DNA of 64,000 bases. It comes from Nematopogon swammerdamellus. Taxonomy: Eukaryota > Arthropoda > Insecta > Lepidoptera > Adelidae. Position numbers and translations under genes: made by a program. Within the stretch, counting starts at the first letter, position 1; every line of letters begins with the position of its first letter. Below are positions 32,487 to 45,236 of this stretch, piece after piece. The stretch spans positions 18,491,566 through 18,555,565 of the forward strand of contig OX336340.1 in NCBI GenBank assembly GCA_946902875.1, written 5' to 3'. Under the pieces are notes generated by a model. That model made no database searches. It saw only the letters and a program-made list of their open reading frames with translations, and was not told the DNA's origin.

Positions 32487-33658
32487 TAGAAATTATTCGC
32501 AATTATCGGATGCATGCAAGCAAATCCGAAAGCAACAGCTAACAATATATAAATTTTTGAAATGTGCTAATTAAGCCCTTTCATTTGATACCCCACACTA
32601 AAAACATTTTTTTTAGGTCATCACTTTATGTCCTCTAGAGGGCGCCATATCCCATTTTTATGGGACGTCACATAGCCAACCAGCCAACCATAGTCAACCA
32701 GCAGACGGTCAAGAGCAAGACGCATCCAACGATACCTTCGATTTGTCAAATTATGATAAGTAGGTAATTTCGAAGTTATGTATGAGGGAACAGATGAACA
32801 TGCATACATACATACATAGATACATACATACATACATACATACATACATACATACATACATACATACATACATACATACATACATACATACATACATACA
32901 TACATACATACATACATACATACATACATACATACATACCGGTCAAACACATAACCTTCCCTCTCGCTTCGCCGTAGTCGGGTAAAAATAAGAATCTGTT
33001 CGCTAATATTGCGCGCATACTACACTACGTACAATATAATAAACACACGATCAATTAACTTAAATCAAATAGGAACTTCAGTTAAGTAAATATCCGCTAA
33101 CATCGACTCGCAACAACACATTTTTTTACATAGGTTTGCACCTAAAATTAATCAAATAGATACCCAACGAAGTAAATCTACATAATATTATGAAATGGAA
33201 TTAAATAAGAAACTGCTCGAGACAATGCATACACACACCGCGTGGCAGCGCGGCAGCCTGGTGCGCTATTAGAACCACTCGCCCTCCCGCAGCGCCGCGC
33301 CCCGGACCTCCGCCAGCCGTCCGCCGCTGCATACCTTTATTTTGCGCGCGGAACAATTCGATTTGTATGAGAGCCACATCTTAGCGTAACCGGAACTGAA
33401 TTTTATGTAGCCTATCCTGTGTTCCAAGCTGTGTCCCGTATACTTAGTTAAATGTGCTTGTACAAAGTTTCATCGAATTCGGATAATCGGCTTAAGAGTT
33501 ATGGCGGAACATACATACATACATACATACATACAGAAAAGATTTCTCAAAATCGTCAATTTAGCTTTAGTATCATACATAGAGGCTACAAACTCAATAT
33601 TTCCTAAAACAAAGTAACTTACTCCATGACCATCCCTTACAGATTTATTATTAGTAAT
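32487..33658 (-). mobile_element. Helitron-like element, 5' part, fused to the 100-bp array
   Basis: On the minus strand: 5' end with ACTAATAATAAATCTG at about 33655, conserved 5' module, CATA run, GC-rich block (33240-33330), long CATA array (32812-32938), 'gagggcgccatatccc' block and 'ttttagaaattattc' block. This follows the order of 4392 down to 3320. Where that element enters the ~67-bp array, this one meets the 100-bp array instead. The CTAG 3' end is not found on the left of the array. Confidence 0.6.
32812..32938. repeat. CATA microsatellite
   Basis: About 31 copies with a single interruption (GATA near 32818). Confidence 0.95.
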
Positions 33659-33689
33659 AATAATAGATTGATAATTGATATGATAACGC

Positions 33690-33845
33690 ACGCACGTCGC
33701 AACTCGAACCGCGCCACGCAACGCAACGCGCGCCCCGCGTATGGCTGGCTGAACGACCCGCGTGCGCGTGCCTCGATTGCTCGCTCGCCTCGCCCGCCGC
33801 CCCGCCGCCCGCGCCCGCGCTATTCCCCGCGCTCGCACTTCATGC
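33690..33845 (+). repeat. GC-rich block, second copy
   Basis: Direct repeat of the 3' part of 28845-29045 ('gcctcgcccgccg', 'cccgcgcccgcgct', 'cgctcgcacttcatgcgaag'). Confidence 0.6.
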
Positions 33846-33880
33846 GAAGTTAGTGTTTTTTTTACAAATAATAAAATTCC

Positions 33881-34335
33881 GTGGATAAAAACGACACAAA
33901 TTATGAATAGTGTTTTGTTACGCCATAATAATCAAAAATACGTAAACTCTAACAGCCCGTATTTTCTTTTGTGGCTTTTAGAGGTTGTTGTAATAAAAAT
34001 ATTAAATATCTATAAATGTCGTGGATGAATTCGACACAAAATATTTTGAACAACAGATATCAGTACTCTAAAACGCGTAACACCTATTTAACCTTTTCTA
34101 ATATTCTTTTAGAGCTATTTGCGCGATGTATTAGGTACTGGTTAAATTTAAGGATTTCCGTGGACAGAGATGACACAAAATGTTTTTGCACATCGGTTAC
34201 TACTTCAATATTATCATGAAAGTAAAATTTTCTTTTCTAATTTTCTTTTCGTCCAATACTGATCTAAAAGACAAATACCTAAATTTCTACGTATGCAAAT
34301 TCCTAGGATGACACAAACTAATATATTAGGTTGGG
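33881..34335 (+). repeat. Degenerate ~140-bp tandem repeat
   Basis: A 'gtggat(g)a..a.gacacaaa' motif recurs near 33881, 34021, 34160 and 34303, spaced 139-143 bp. Between the motifs, weakly conserved 'gtaaactcta' and 'ttttcttttgtggctttta' type sequence appears. The copies are strongly diverged. Confidence 0.6.
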
Positions 34336-34339
34336 CAAA

Positions 34340-36605
34340 TGGTTCGGAAACTATATGCGACAAATAAACAACTTTAATATTTTTGAAACCAAAAATCCTA
34401 GCGCTACAGGTCTATTTGGGATTTGGTAAAGGTTGTCGAAGTATGTAGGCGTACGATTAATGTAAGAGAATAGTAACAAATTCCATACCTATATAGGTAG
34501 GTACCAATAGACATACATACATGATTATAATATATATACTATCTATATGTACTTTTATCTTATTTATATATGTATAAAGTACCTAAATATACAATATAAT
34601 AAGCAGTATACATACATGCACGAATAGATACATAACAGGCCATTATGAAAACATAATAAGAAGAATAATTGTGTTTTTCTTACAAAATTCGTGGATGAAA
34701 ATATTATATTAATCTACACGTTTGGTTCGAAACTCGACCTTCAGCCTTTTCGTCTTTATTGTTGTGAATAGAATTCATCTTCATATTTTTCTTTTCTATT
34801 ATTAATTTGAACATTTTATTCTGCGAGTTAGTCTGGGGATACAGAGGGGCAACGCGGCCGCCATCCTGGGAACCATCCTGGGAACGACGCCCCTTGAGGA
34901 AATATATAATTTATAAGTTAGTTTTTAGTTTTTAGTGGCTTTTAGTTATAGTTTTTTAATTAGTTGTATTTTTCTTTAAATTTTATTTGATAGGTACCTA
35001 GTTATAGTTTATTTAATTTTAATTTATAATTGTGTATAATTTTACTGTCAATTTTTTTTAAGTTTCAATAAATAATTACATTTCTATTCTTCTATTCTAT
35101 TTAATTTGAACATTATAATTTTCCTGATATTTTTACTTGAGCTATCCCGCTATTTCAGTGAGGACATTTTCACAATTCATTTCTTTATTACCTAGGTGTC
35201 AAAATTCAAATGACAAAAAACAATATTTCAAAACATGTTATCATTTTACAAGAAATACCGTCGACTTTAATGATATATTATAGACATGATTTTAAACCGG
35301 CAACTATCCTGCTTAGTTGAGGTGTTTCCAGATTTTCGCTAATGAGAGCGTACAGCCGACATGTAAATTTGCGCTCTCACTGAATTAATGGTCCAAGAAA
35401 GCCCCGCAAATTAATTTAATGCTCAGATTAATGATGGCGGCCCCTGAGAGCCCGGAAACATCTCGAAGCTTTACAATGTCTGGATCGAGACTAGTGAGTA
35501 CGCACTCGCGTTTTTCCACAGAAGAAACACGGCTGAAGGTTCACAAAGAAAAAAAAAAAAAAACTGAAAGCAACGCGATTTCTTGATGTATGGTTTCAAC
35601 CATGGAGAAAAATAAAAACACTTGAGGATGAACATAAAATACATTTGGCAAAATGTTCGTTAATAAAAGACGAATCATTTCAGAAATGGAAAGAGGAAAC
35701 TTTAATTCAGTGCACATTAACACAAATTAATTATATATATAATGTATATATATATATATATAGTGATAAAACCTAAAGTCTTACAGAGATGATGAATTGT
35801 ATTTTATGTTGGATCTGCGTCGGTTTTGAAGATGCCGGCGGCGCCGTCTTCCAGGTCGATGCCCCTTATTCTTCAAATCAAATCAAAATATACTTTATAG
35901 TACACCTTAAAAATGAAAACAACAGGCGAGTTTAATGCAGTCTTCCTCCCCTTGTGCCTCTAATTCTTGATAAGACCGATCTTATAACTAAAATCTGATC
36001 TTTCATTTTATGTCATCCGGCAATACGTTTTTTTTTTTTTCGATTTTTCGCTTAGGCCAGTCGCTGTTTTTTTTTTATTTATGAGAAATTGAGAAATATT
36101 TTGTATCTTCGGTGGTGGTTGAGAAAAAAGAAAGAAAATAATAATTAAATACATTTTACGATGTGGCATCCTAAAATGCTTTTAAAAGGCTGGCATCCAA
36201 ATATTTGAATGCAATCCTTATTGTTTACTAATTTACACAAGAAAATAAGTAGCATTTTCAAAACTCCACCCGTGCTCTTTCTGTGTGCCTATATTCTCTT
36301 CCGGCAGCTACTCGGCTAAATGTGAGGAGCTGTGGCGGCGGGTGTTGTGGGGTGGGGCGGTGCGGGACGGGAGGTGGGGGGTGGTGGTAGTGCATGTCTC
36401 GGATAGCACATTGAGAAAGCTTCAGATTTCACTCGGACGTGAGGCTGTAATTAATCAACGAATACGTCTCCCCTCTACACTTCATGTACTCCATCTTCGC
36501 ATGCCCCGTTCCAAGATTCCTCTTACTTTCACTCTCGCAATTCCAGTGTTACGGACAGAAGCTGATTCCAATGTTGTGAATGTTTCAGTATAATCATAAA
36601 ATATA
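34340..36605. other. Long stretch without recognisable genes
   Basis: AT-rich with TA microsatellites (about 35736-35762) and poly-A/T runs. The 102-codon frame at 36285-36593 is not recognised and has no supporting features. A 'caaatcaaatcaaaatatac' stretch near 35877 resembles common insect repeat sequence. Confidence 0.45.
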
Positions 36606-36611
36606 TTTTGT

Positions 36612-36915
36612 ACCATGTGTGGGGCCGGTAGTTTAAAAGAATAGCCCAACTGTATCTCTCCCCGTGTGTGTCGTAAAAGGCGACTAAGGGATATGACTCC
36701 ATTCTTATATTACTAGGCGGAAGGGTTTAACCCGCCAGGGCTGGTACCACCGCACTGAATGAAAGGTCGATCGAAACGGCTATGTAAATAGTTTGTGTTT
36801 TCCGTCCAGTTCAGTCTAGCCGGCACGACCGAAGGGAAGCACTGACGTGGCACCAAGTTCACCTGGTGTTATGGGCTGACATCACGGATGCTGTAGGTGA
36901 TAGGGTCCGATTTAA
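36612..36915. repeat. Composite of families B and A
   Basis: 36612-36690 matches the start of family B ('gtgtggggccggt', 'gtcgtaaaaggcgactaagg') in plus orientation. 36692-36915 is an inverted family A copy ('accaccgcactgaatgaaag' to 'atcacggatgctgtagg'). They join without spacer. Confidence 0.75.
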
Positions 36916-37904
36916 TAAAAAAAAAAAAAGATCCTTCCTGAAGCATGAGAGATCCTTGATCAGGTAGCGTGGATCCCCAAAGTTTAGGTGACCTGGACAT
37001 GAACTGGACGTGAACTTGTCCATAGCATCCTCCCGTGCAACTTTGCCCTTTTCCTTTTAATATTACTTTTATTTATAGTTTTGTCTAATTAAATTTGGTT
37101 TATTTACTTCAATGTTCTATTATGTTACTCAATTTGGGTAAAGTTATAAGGCTTGATTTATGCATTTTTTTTTTAATCTTTTTAAAATTTGAACTGCCAT
37201 CCTTTAAAGATCAGATACCGAGAAATAGATTGATCACGACCAGAAGTAGGAAACCCAATCTATAATTATAAAATCTATATCTAAAAAGTACCCCTATTAG
37301 GACGTTGAAAATAGCTACCCCTGTCCCAACGTTGAATGGAAAATGCCTGCCATGATAAAATAACTAATCTCTACCCACCTTCAGAGCCTACTTACTCGTA
37401 CCTGAGGACGCGGTTTTAAGAAGGATGAGTTTACAGTTTTATGTACTCATCGCTTCAGGGAGTTGCTACATTAAGTGCTCTGAATGGTTGTAGGCGAATC
37501 GCTACTGAGATTTACTAGGGATACATTTTTTGCTAAACAGGTTGGTTATTTCAATATAACAGAGAATGAAGACAAGTAAAATGTTTTTTTTTTCAAAGAT
37601 TTATAAAAAAGACACGGTTAAATTTATTAATCTTTTAGGAAACACAAGTTTAAAAAAAAAAGCTTAATACGGGTATGTTTATTTTGTAGCTGAAGGGGAA
37701 AACTACAATGATGAACCGTACTGACGGAATGAAAAATTTAATATTTTTTAACATTGTGTGTTCCGGTGAAATAAAAACAGAAAATGACATTGGTGATACG
37801 GTTTACAGAACACATATGTTTTGCATTCTAAACACAAAACAAACACAAATAGTATAATTTTTAAGTAAAGAACAACAGTTGTTCACTTTAAAGACCTATG
37901 TTTT

Positions 37905-38140
37905 TTTTATGTATTCCGGTTTGGGTATCTGAGTCGTAGGGGCCAAAGCGCATGCTCCGACCAGCCAATATCACCTCCGAGAAGGTAGGTGTCATACCGG
38001 AGACTTCCCTGGATTGCTGGCTATACTAGACTAGAAGAGAACACAACTGAGGCTACTATGCGGCCATTTTACATCCAGTACGGTGGTAGTACCAACTCAG
38101 TCGGCTACAATTTGGGCCTACCACCTAGTAAGGGGCGAGG
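37905..38140 (+). repeat. Diverged relative of family A
   Basis: The end 'agtacggtggtagtaccaac' to 'cctaccacctagtaagg' parallels 'agtgcggtggtaccaac' to 'cctaccatctagtaagg' of 49930-49977. The first half is different. Confidence 0.5.
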
Positions 38141-40265
38141 GAAATGTACTCGTATTTATGAGGAAGGTAATCTAATAATATAAATATAATAAAATTACAC
38201 AGTGCGTTATACAGCAAAATATTAAAACTCATACAAATAAAGAATTTCAGCAATTTACAAAACGCTTTCAAAGAAAACAAGAAACGAATAAAAGACAACT
38301 CAGCAAACAATTTTCGTCTATTTCTGAAGTTTCGCTCTGGAAATTGAATAATTCCTTCTCCGATTCTTCCGCGGTCGTGCTCCCTCGACAAGGAGGTAAT
38401 TCTCGGGTGGAGATACCTAATTCTCTCATGGAAACGTTTCTCTCATCACGTCGTTCGCTCGTTGCCTACTTATGTATGTTGAATAACGTTGAATTCTAAT
38501 TGCTCTGAGATTTTCCCAAATGTGTGGCTTTCGGTCGGCTCGGCTGGTCTAGCTACAATAATGTAGCACTTAAAATGATAATAATGGATGATATTTCAAG
38601 TTAGTGTGTGCTGTTGAATAGCCTAATGACCGTCATATTGTTAGGCTCTAACTAAAGGCAAGTAAGTTAGAGAGTGCCTAAACCAGTGCTTGCGCAAATC
38701 ATTATGTTAGTCCTTATTATAATATAGGTACTTCGGTTAATGTGAATTAAACATAAAATTATAGCAATATAATAATTTTATATCATTTTGCAAGGCGATA
38801 TTTTTTTTTGTCCCTCCTCTTCTTTCTTTCTCTTTAATAAACTTTTCGTGAAAAATTTTGTGGATAAGTATACAAGATAGTAAAGATACGTAATTTTTTA
38901 GTTAGTTTTTACTTATTGTTTTTTTTTATTTCCCTTCTAATTTGTTAAATAGAAAGTACAATACAATAACTAGAAAATTAAAACTTAAACTAACCCAAAA
39001 CAAAACCAACCAAAAAAAACTAACCTAAAAAATATTGTTTAGTTAGATTCAATTGTTTGTTTCAAGTTTATCCACAATTAAGACATTACAGTTATATTTT
39101 ATGATTTGGTAGTTGCTTCCAATGTATTTCCGAGGTTCCGAAGATTGCATACATATTAAATAATAACAACAGATGTTAGGTACTTCAAATCCTCAGCTAA
39201 TACAAGCTCACAGTTTTTGATAGTTGTGATTGTTCTCCGCCTTATTACAAAATTTATCGGCTTTACTCACGGTCTCTGCCTTCATCAATTTAATCCCACT
39301 TATTTAAGGGAGATCCGTCTTGAAAACGTTTACTATAGTTAACACTTAAAATGCTCGTGTTATCTCACTAAATACGAGACGTAGGGAGAAGCTGTTAGTT
39401 GAGGGTGGAAGCGCGAGGGGGAAGACCCTCGCGGACCACACTTAGCAAATTTGCGGTCCCGCACGACAAAACTTGGTGGCGAAACTACTGGCGTCCCAAC
39501 CCAACTGCAAATAAAACTTGCTGATTTATATTTCGGCTGCCGGGTCTAAGGGAGTGTGTAGCGACAATGCTTAGGTACCTACACATCTTGGACAAAATAC
39601 TGGTTGGAAATAATTATCTTGTTCGTGAAATAACTCATTCGCTCAGCTAACACTTGATTGATTGACATAGTAATGAGAATAGCACTTTATGTACATAGAT
39701 AGATTTCTCAATACTGTCAATTAAATCTTATTGTCCAGTGACTTAAAAATGGTATCATCGTGGTTAGAATTCGGAGATTAGAAACCCGATATACTCGTAT
39801 CAGAGAAATTTTCGATAAAACAAATTTCGCTATAGCCGTTGTTCTGATCGAGAAACATAATAATAATATATCCTTGGAAAAGGAACGAGAAACCCTATAA
39901 AGTTACTTTGTAAAAGTTATCTTGTGAACTTTACCACTGTCCCATTGAATTACAATAATCACATTGATAGAAAAAGATAATCACACAAACATAATACCAT
40001 TAAAAAAAGTTTTATTATAAGCCGTAATACCATAGAAGTAAAAAAATGTCTTGCGTCCAATTTCGAAGTTTTCACTCAATCGGCTTATCCTTTTCCAGCT
40101 GTTATTCAGTAAAGTGCAGGTTATTCCGTGCAGCTGCTCCAGTACTAGGTACGATAAGGCAGGACTTGAGTCCCGCAAAGCCTCAGTAAGTCCTCGCGTA
40201 AATAATTCAAGGATCTACAATGCGACCATGAGCTCAAGGAGGACTTTTTTTAATATCCAACATCG
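38141..40265. other. Long stretch without recognisable genes
   Basis: AT-rich DNA. 39360-39560 is more GC-rich ('gagggtggaagcgcgagggg') but not identified. The frames at 38125-38391 and 39981-40178 have no recognisable features. Confidence 0.45.
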
Positions 40266-40269
40266 TGCA

Positions 40270-40634
40270 GCTCTTTTAAAGCGTTAGATCGCTCTCACAT
40301 TGGCGAAGCGAACTATGATATTTTGGTAGTCTAACTCTAAATTAATAAATATGATCTGTGTGATCTTTTGAATGAAACGAATACGTTTTGAGATTCGATT
40401 TACAATTATGATTTTCTAAAGAATTTTCATTTTAAAAATTTTATTTCATAGCTCTTTTAAAGCGTTAGATCGCTTTCACATTGGCGAAGCGAACTATGAT
40501 ATTTCGGTGGTCTAACTCTAAATTATTACATATGATCTGTGTGATCTATTCAACGAAACGAATACGTTTTGAGATTCGATTTACAATTAAGATTTTCTAA
40601 AGAGTTTTCATTTTAAAAATTTTAAATCATAGCT
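40270..40634 (+). repeat. 181-bp tandem duplication
   Basis: GCTCTTTTAAAGCGTTAGAT begins at 40270 and again at 40451. The two copies are closely similar with a handful of substitutions. The second ends near 'aatcatagct', where a third copy is not continued. Confidence 0.9.
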
Positions 40635-40639
40635 ACTAA

Positions 40640-41050
40640 CTGGATTTAGGGAGTCTAAAAAAATTAATCTTGGTCTATTAAAAACGAATCTTTAACGCCC
40701 CAAGTGTTGTTTAAGCGACCAATCGTATAGGAGATATCGTTTGTTTTTTATTTTGTTCACAAAGACCGGTCTTAACAATACATTTTCAGTGCACAGAGAG
40801 ACGTGAGAGGGTCAAGACAGGTCGTAGATGTTAGATAATTTGGGAGAAAAACCTTCAAACTCGGTGTGTTCTCGTCTGCACAGAGTCTTACCGAGATAAA
40901 TAAATATGAAAAGACGTGTCGCCAGTCCCGGCTCATCGCTATTGACATAAATTGGAACGAGGTTCATAATTCCGCCGCGCCGACACTAACGCCGCCGCCG
41001 CGATGCGGCTGCAACGCGCAACTCGCCTAAAGTTATAGCTTTTCACAAAA
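40640..41050. other. Unrecognised stretch
   Basis: Contains a 'cgccgccgccgcgatgcggc' patch near 40990. No gene identified. Confidence 0.45.
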
Positions 41051-41436
41051 TCAATACTAATAATAAATCTGTAAGGGATGGCCATGGAGTAAATTACTTT
41101 GTTTTATGAGATACTGAGTTTGTAGACTCTATGTATGATACTAAAACTAAATTGATGATTTTTATTTATTTGGGATCTTTTCTGTATGTATGTATGTTCC
41201 TCCATAACTCTTAAACTGATCATCCGAATTTGATGAAACCTAGTACAAGCACATTTACCTATATGATACACAGGATAGGCTAAATAAAATACAGTTCCGG
41301 TTATACATACGCTAAGATGTGGCTCTCATAAATACCGAATTGTTCCGCGCGCCGGTAAAAGTACGGCAGCGGGCTTACTTACTTTCTTTTTTTTTAATAC
41401 GAATTTCACGCGAGCGAAGCCGCGAGCATAAGCTAT
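41051..41436 (+). mobile_element. Short Helitron-like non-autonomous element
   Basis: TCAATACTAATAATAAATC at 41051 (preceded by A), a short TATG run, the conserved 5' module, then directly the 3' hairpin region ('cacgcgagcgaagccgcgag') and a mutated terminus GCTAT at 41432-41436. At 386 bp it is the minimal form, lacking the GC block, second microsatellite and the minisatellite array. Confidence 0.7.
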
Positions 41437-41439
41437 ATG

Positions 41440-41985
41440 TTTATATGCGTTTTGAAATTTTCATTTGACGACAGACGAGCTCATCCAAGAGCCGTTCGAA
41501 ATTGCTTTTGAATTTATTCGCTCGCCTTTGTCGAGCAATGAGTGAATTGTTGAAATTTTATGTCCTCCTCTCTCTCTCTCTCTGCGTCTACGAACGATTT
41601 ACGGTTGTACGTCGCAACTCGCAGCCATATCAAGTTTTTTAAAGCTCCGCACAGCTGGCAAACTAGTTGCGTACGCAAGTTCGTTCAGTAACTTTATAAT
41701 ACCTACTATAGAATTGTATGTACGTACATAAAATGAACGAAGAACTTCTCTTTATATTTACATTGTATAAGTACTTACTCGTGTTTACTGGAAGAGTGAA
41801 TACTTCAGTAAGTAACAAAGAGTAGTTGCACAAAAGGGTTAATTTCCATATAAATACAACCTATTTCGTTACAATACCTCATACTAAGTATGCAAGTCTT
41901 GCATTTGGTACTAGTTGAAAAAAATAGCCGGGAGTCGACTTCCGAAGACAACTTATTTACCACGCCATTGAATATTATTCGGTTT
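41440..41985. other. Unrecognised stretch
   Basis: Includes a TC microsatellite at about 41567-41583. No gene identified. Confidence 0.45.
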
Positions 41986-41989
41986 TTTT

Positions 41990-42260
41990 ATGGTTCCGTA
42001 TCCATACGGAAGCCTATTACTAAGACTACACCGTCCTTCTGGCTGTCCGTCTGTCTGTCCGTCCGTCCGTCCGTCCGATGGCTGTATCTTTGGAACCGTA
42101 ATAGCTAACCGGTTGAAATTTTCACAGAATATGTGTTAGACAACACATATTCTGTACAACTAATAAATAAATAATATAAATAATATAATATAATAAATAA
42201 TATAATAAAAAAATAATAATATAATAAATAATATAATAAAAAAATTAAAAGGGGAACAAT
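41990..42260 (-). repeat. Family D repeat with AT-rich microsatellite
   Basis: 'ggttccgtatccatacggaa', GTCCGTCC repeats at 42045-42080 and 'tctttggaaccgtaatagct' match the right part of 26656-26932 in reverse. A hairpin (ACAGAATATGTGTT and its complement around AGAC, about 42123-42155) and an irregular AATAT-type microsatellite (42155-42250) follow. Confidence 0.65.
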
Positions 42261-42359
42261 TAAGGGGGGGCCTTACAAGAAACGTATTTTTCAACGTTTG
42301 AGTCACAGACGATTTGTAGGTTTCGCTTAGTCTGTTTTACAGATACTACCACGGGCGCT

Positions 42360-42640
42360 GCTCCGTGGAACTGGCATCCCTTATTCCCTGCCACCCTGAG
42401 AGACTCAGCACCCTTTTGTTGTTGACATTGGGCTTTTGAGAACCCATCGTTTCTCTAAATCCTTTCTTTGTCGCACCGCTAGTTTGTGAAACTGTCTTCC
42501 GGCGAGTGTGTTTCCCAAATCCTTTAACCTGGATGTATTCAAACGTCGTATTAACAGGCTAGACAGCCTAGCAACAGTCCGCAAATCTTCTGGCATGGCA
42601 CCTAACTGAGCGTGGTTTCGCGAGGAGAGGTGTTTTTGGC
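42360..42640 (+). pseudogene. LINE ORF C-terminal remnant
   Basis: The plus-strand frame reads R-F-S-K-S-F-L-C-R-T-A-S-L, a stop where Trp is usual, then N-C-L-P-A-S-V-F-P-K-S-F-N-L-D-V-F-K. This is the conserved 'RT..LWN.LP..VF....NL..FK' tail of CR1/jockey-type LINE proteins. The stop codon and lack of upstream reverse transcriptase mark a dead, 5'-truncated copy. Confidence 0.65.
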
Positions 42641-42851
42641 TCTGTCGAATGCACCATTGGTCTCTCGGCACAGCCACCCATGTTGGTTTACATAAAAAAA
42701 ATTGGGTAGGCAGTATCAGGCTACTGCCGTCAGTCTTCGTGAATACATGAAATTTTAGATTGGGATTGGGGATATAACTAGTAAAAAAAAACAAACATTG
42801 AGGTGCGAAATAACCCGGGTAGGAATCGCTGTGCACTCCTGACGTTATACG

Positions 42852-43196
42852 ACATACATACATACATATCACACACGCTGAATCCCGATAATCGGGGTAA
42901 GTAGAGTAATCGGTGTTGTGCTGCAAGTACTCTGGTCAATTACAGCACAACACCGACCACCACGTTTCGCAAAGTATTCGAACAAGATTAAATCGATCAA
43001 GCAGCAAGTAAGGCTCGAAGACCCACCTGCTGCATGACTCGGTGGAAGTACCGTGCCAAGGTGAGAGGTGGCGAGCCTGTCGCCCTTTAGCACGGCATCT
43101 TGTCCTTATCCCTTAGTCGCCTTTTACGACATGCATGGGGAGAGATGCAGTGGGGATATTATTTTTAAGTACCGGCCCCACACGGTACGATACGAC
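42852..43196 (-). repeat. Family B interspersed repeat, full copy
   Basis: The reverse complement starts 'gtgtggggccggtac' near 43190 and ends in TATG repeats near 42853. It preserves the uninterrupted 'caagatgccgtgctaaaggg' site that is occupied by the hAT element at 11474-12194. Confidence 0.85.
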
Positions 43197-43199
43197 ACG

Positions 43200-44865
43200 G
43201 TACGATTATCACGTTGTTATCACGATCGACATTAATCACGATATAACATTTGAGCATCATTGATTTTCATTGGTCAGCCAAACAGGGATTGAACATATTC
43301 GTATATTTATGATGCACGATCGTATCACGTTCAGATATTTTTCCTCGGTCAGAATATTATCGTTAAGAAATTCGCCAAACTTTTACACCTTTTTTATAAT
43401 TTTTTTTCTTTTATGTTTTCTAAGAAATAAAGATTTTGGATTTGAACTTGGATTTGGAAGTATTCGTCGCATTTTACGAACCGTCCGTTTTAGGCTGCTT
43501 TTCGATCGATGTCCGCAATCGAGGGGCCCACGTTTCCTGTGACAATGTCTCCGGTGATATCTTCTCGTTGTTCTTCCGGATCGTCAATGTCCATTGGAGT
43601 CGATATCAACGACTTGATCGTGTTTGACACGAGGTGGACGGTAACTGGTCGCGGGCGATCAAATTTTCACTTACTTCGTCCGAATCTTGCCCAATGACAT
43701 TTTGTCAGATGATGTTGTCCTTCTGCTATTTCTTCTTCAATCTGTACTGATGACATCGCTCTGCATTTGTAGTGTGTTCTTTTAAAGTTTTCTCCCGATT
43801 GGGCTTGGATTCATGCATTTTTCTCACTTTTTTGCGTGCAATTTTTTTTTAATGTCATTTACCAAAACGTCGTGTCAGTTCGATAGCTACCGAATGACAC
43901 CAAAACCGCTTCTATATGTCTGTCTATTCCAAAGTTATAAGTCAATTTAACTTTACGCGCCGCTGATTTTTAGGATTTTTAGTAAATTTTTATTTACTTG
44001 ATTACGTCATCATTTCAAGGCCACGGACTCATGACCTGTAACATTTCGAAGAGTCGCCGAAAGGAACTTTACGACGGTGATTTCACCTTTTGGCTATCAA
44101 TTATAGTTTTCGAGAAATCGCCGTGTCATTGTACACAATTTTTATGTCGCTCGAATTTCTGGCGTGCGGGGTGCACGCCAGAAACTCGAAAAAGAAGACG
44201 TTCATGTATTCACGTCAAAATCCCAGTATTCTATTTCTCTTTTGACCATCCAGTCATTACATACATACACACATACATATCACACGCAGTGTGCGAGAAA
44301 ACGCTTCCAACTTCAAATCGGACAGCGAATTTTAACGCAAAACAACATTTCACAGACTAATTGGTGATCACTTTGCAGTGATCTATTACTTTTTATGAGC
44401 GCTGAATCCTTGAGAGAGTACTGCGGCTAGATGCAGATTTAGTTTTACTCCGCCGTCAGCTTTCCTTTGAGGGGCTCTCGCGGGAGAGGCGGCGGCGGGC
44501 GAGGGGCGCGAGGGGCGAGGGGCAATCTATCTGAAGCTTCCAGCAGTTTGCGTAATTGAGGATTTTTCCGGTCGCTTGGCTTTAACTCCGTCAGCGGAAT
44601 ACCCAGTATGATGTGTTTAATATGCTTCTGCGTGTTCCTGCCGGCTTCTGTGAATAATGCTCTGTTGTTTGAGAGAATTGCTCTCGCTCGCTTCAATCTT
44701 TTGCTCGGAATCCCTCGTCATCTGTGAGACGAGTGAGCGAGCACCGAGCACATTCTTTGTTCGTGCTCGCATTTTTTTCGTTTTTCGCGTTATATTGATG
44801 TGCGCAAATGAAGTAGACCCGTTTTTATTTCACGTCATGCCATCTATAAATTCAAAGTATATATA
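43200..44865. other. Long stretch without recognisable genes
   Basis: Short inverted repeat TTCTGGCGTGC/GCACGCCAGAA at about 44157-44183, and a GC-rich patch at 44460-44525. Several chance frames of 60-120 codons, none recognised. Confidence 0.45.
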
Positions 44866-44870
44866 AAGTA

Positions 44871-45236
44871 CTAGCTTTTGCCCGCGGCCCCGCTCGCGTG
44901 AAATCCATATTTATAAAGAGGAAAGTAACTAAGCCCGCTACGGTACCTTTATTTCGGCGCGCGGAACAATTCGGTTTGTATGAGAGCCACATCTTAGCGT
45001 AACCGGAACTGAATTTTATTTAGTCTATCCTGTGTCCCGTATACTTGAATGTGCTTGTAATAAATTTCATCGAATTCGGATGATCCGTTTAAGATTTAAG
45101 GAGGAACATACATTCATACATACAGAAATCGTCAATTTAGTTTTACATAGTATCATACCTAAAGTCTACAAACGCAATATCTCATAAAACAAAGTAACTT
45201 AATCCATAAACATACCATACAGATTTATTATGAATA
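44871..45236 (-). mobile_element. Short Helitron-like non-autonomous element
   Basis: Begins with CTAGCTTTTGCCCGCGGCCC at 44871 (next outward base A, so T on the element strand), contains the conserved 5' module in reverse ('cttagcgtaaccggaactga', 'aatcgtcaatttag'), and ends near 'acagatttattatgaatagt', a mutated 5' terminus. Same minimal type as 41051-41436. Confidence 0.65.

Noticed and set aside
32621..33018. Met-Tyr-Val-Cys repeat proteins
   Set aside because: Translations of the CATA/TATG microsatellite.
42405..42926. 173-codon minus-strand frame
   Set aside because: It is antisense to a recognisable plus-strand LINE C-terminus and a family B repeat.
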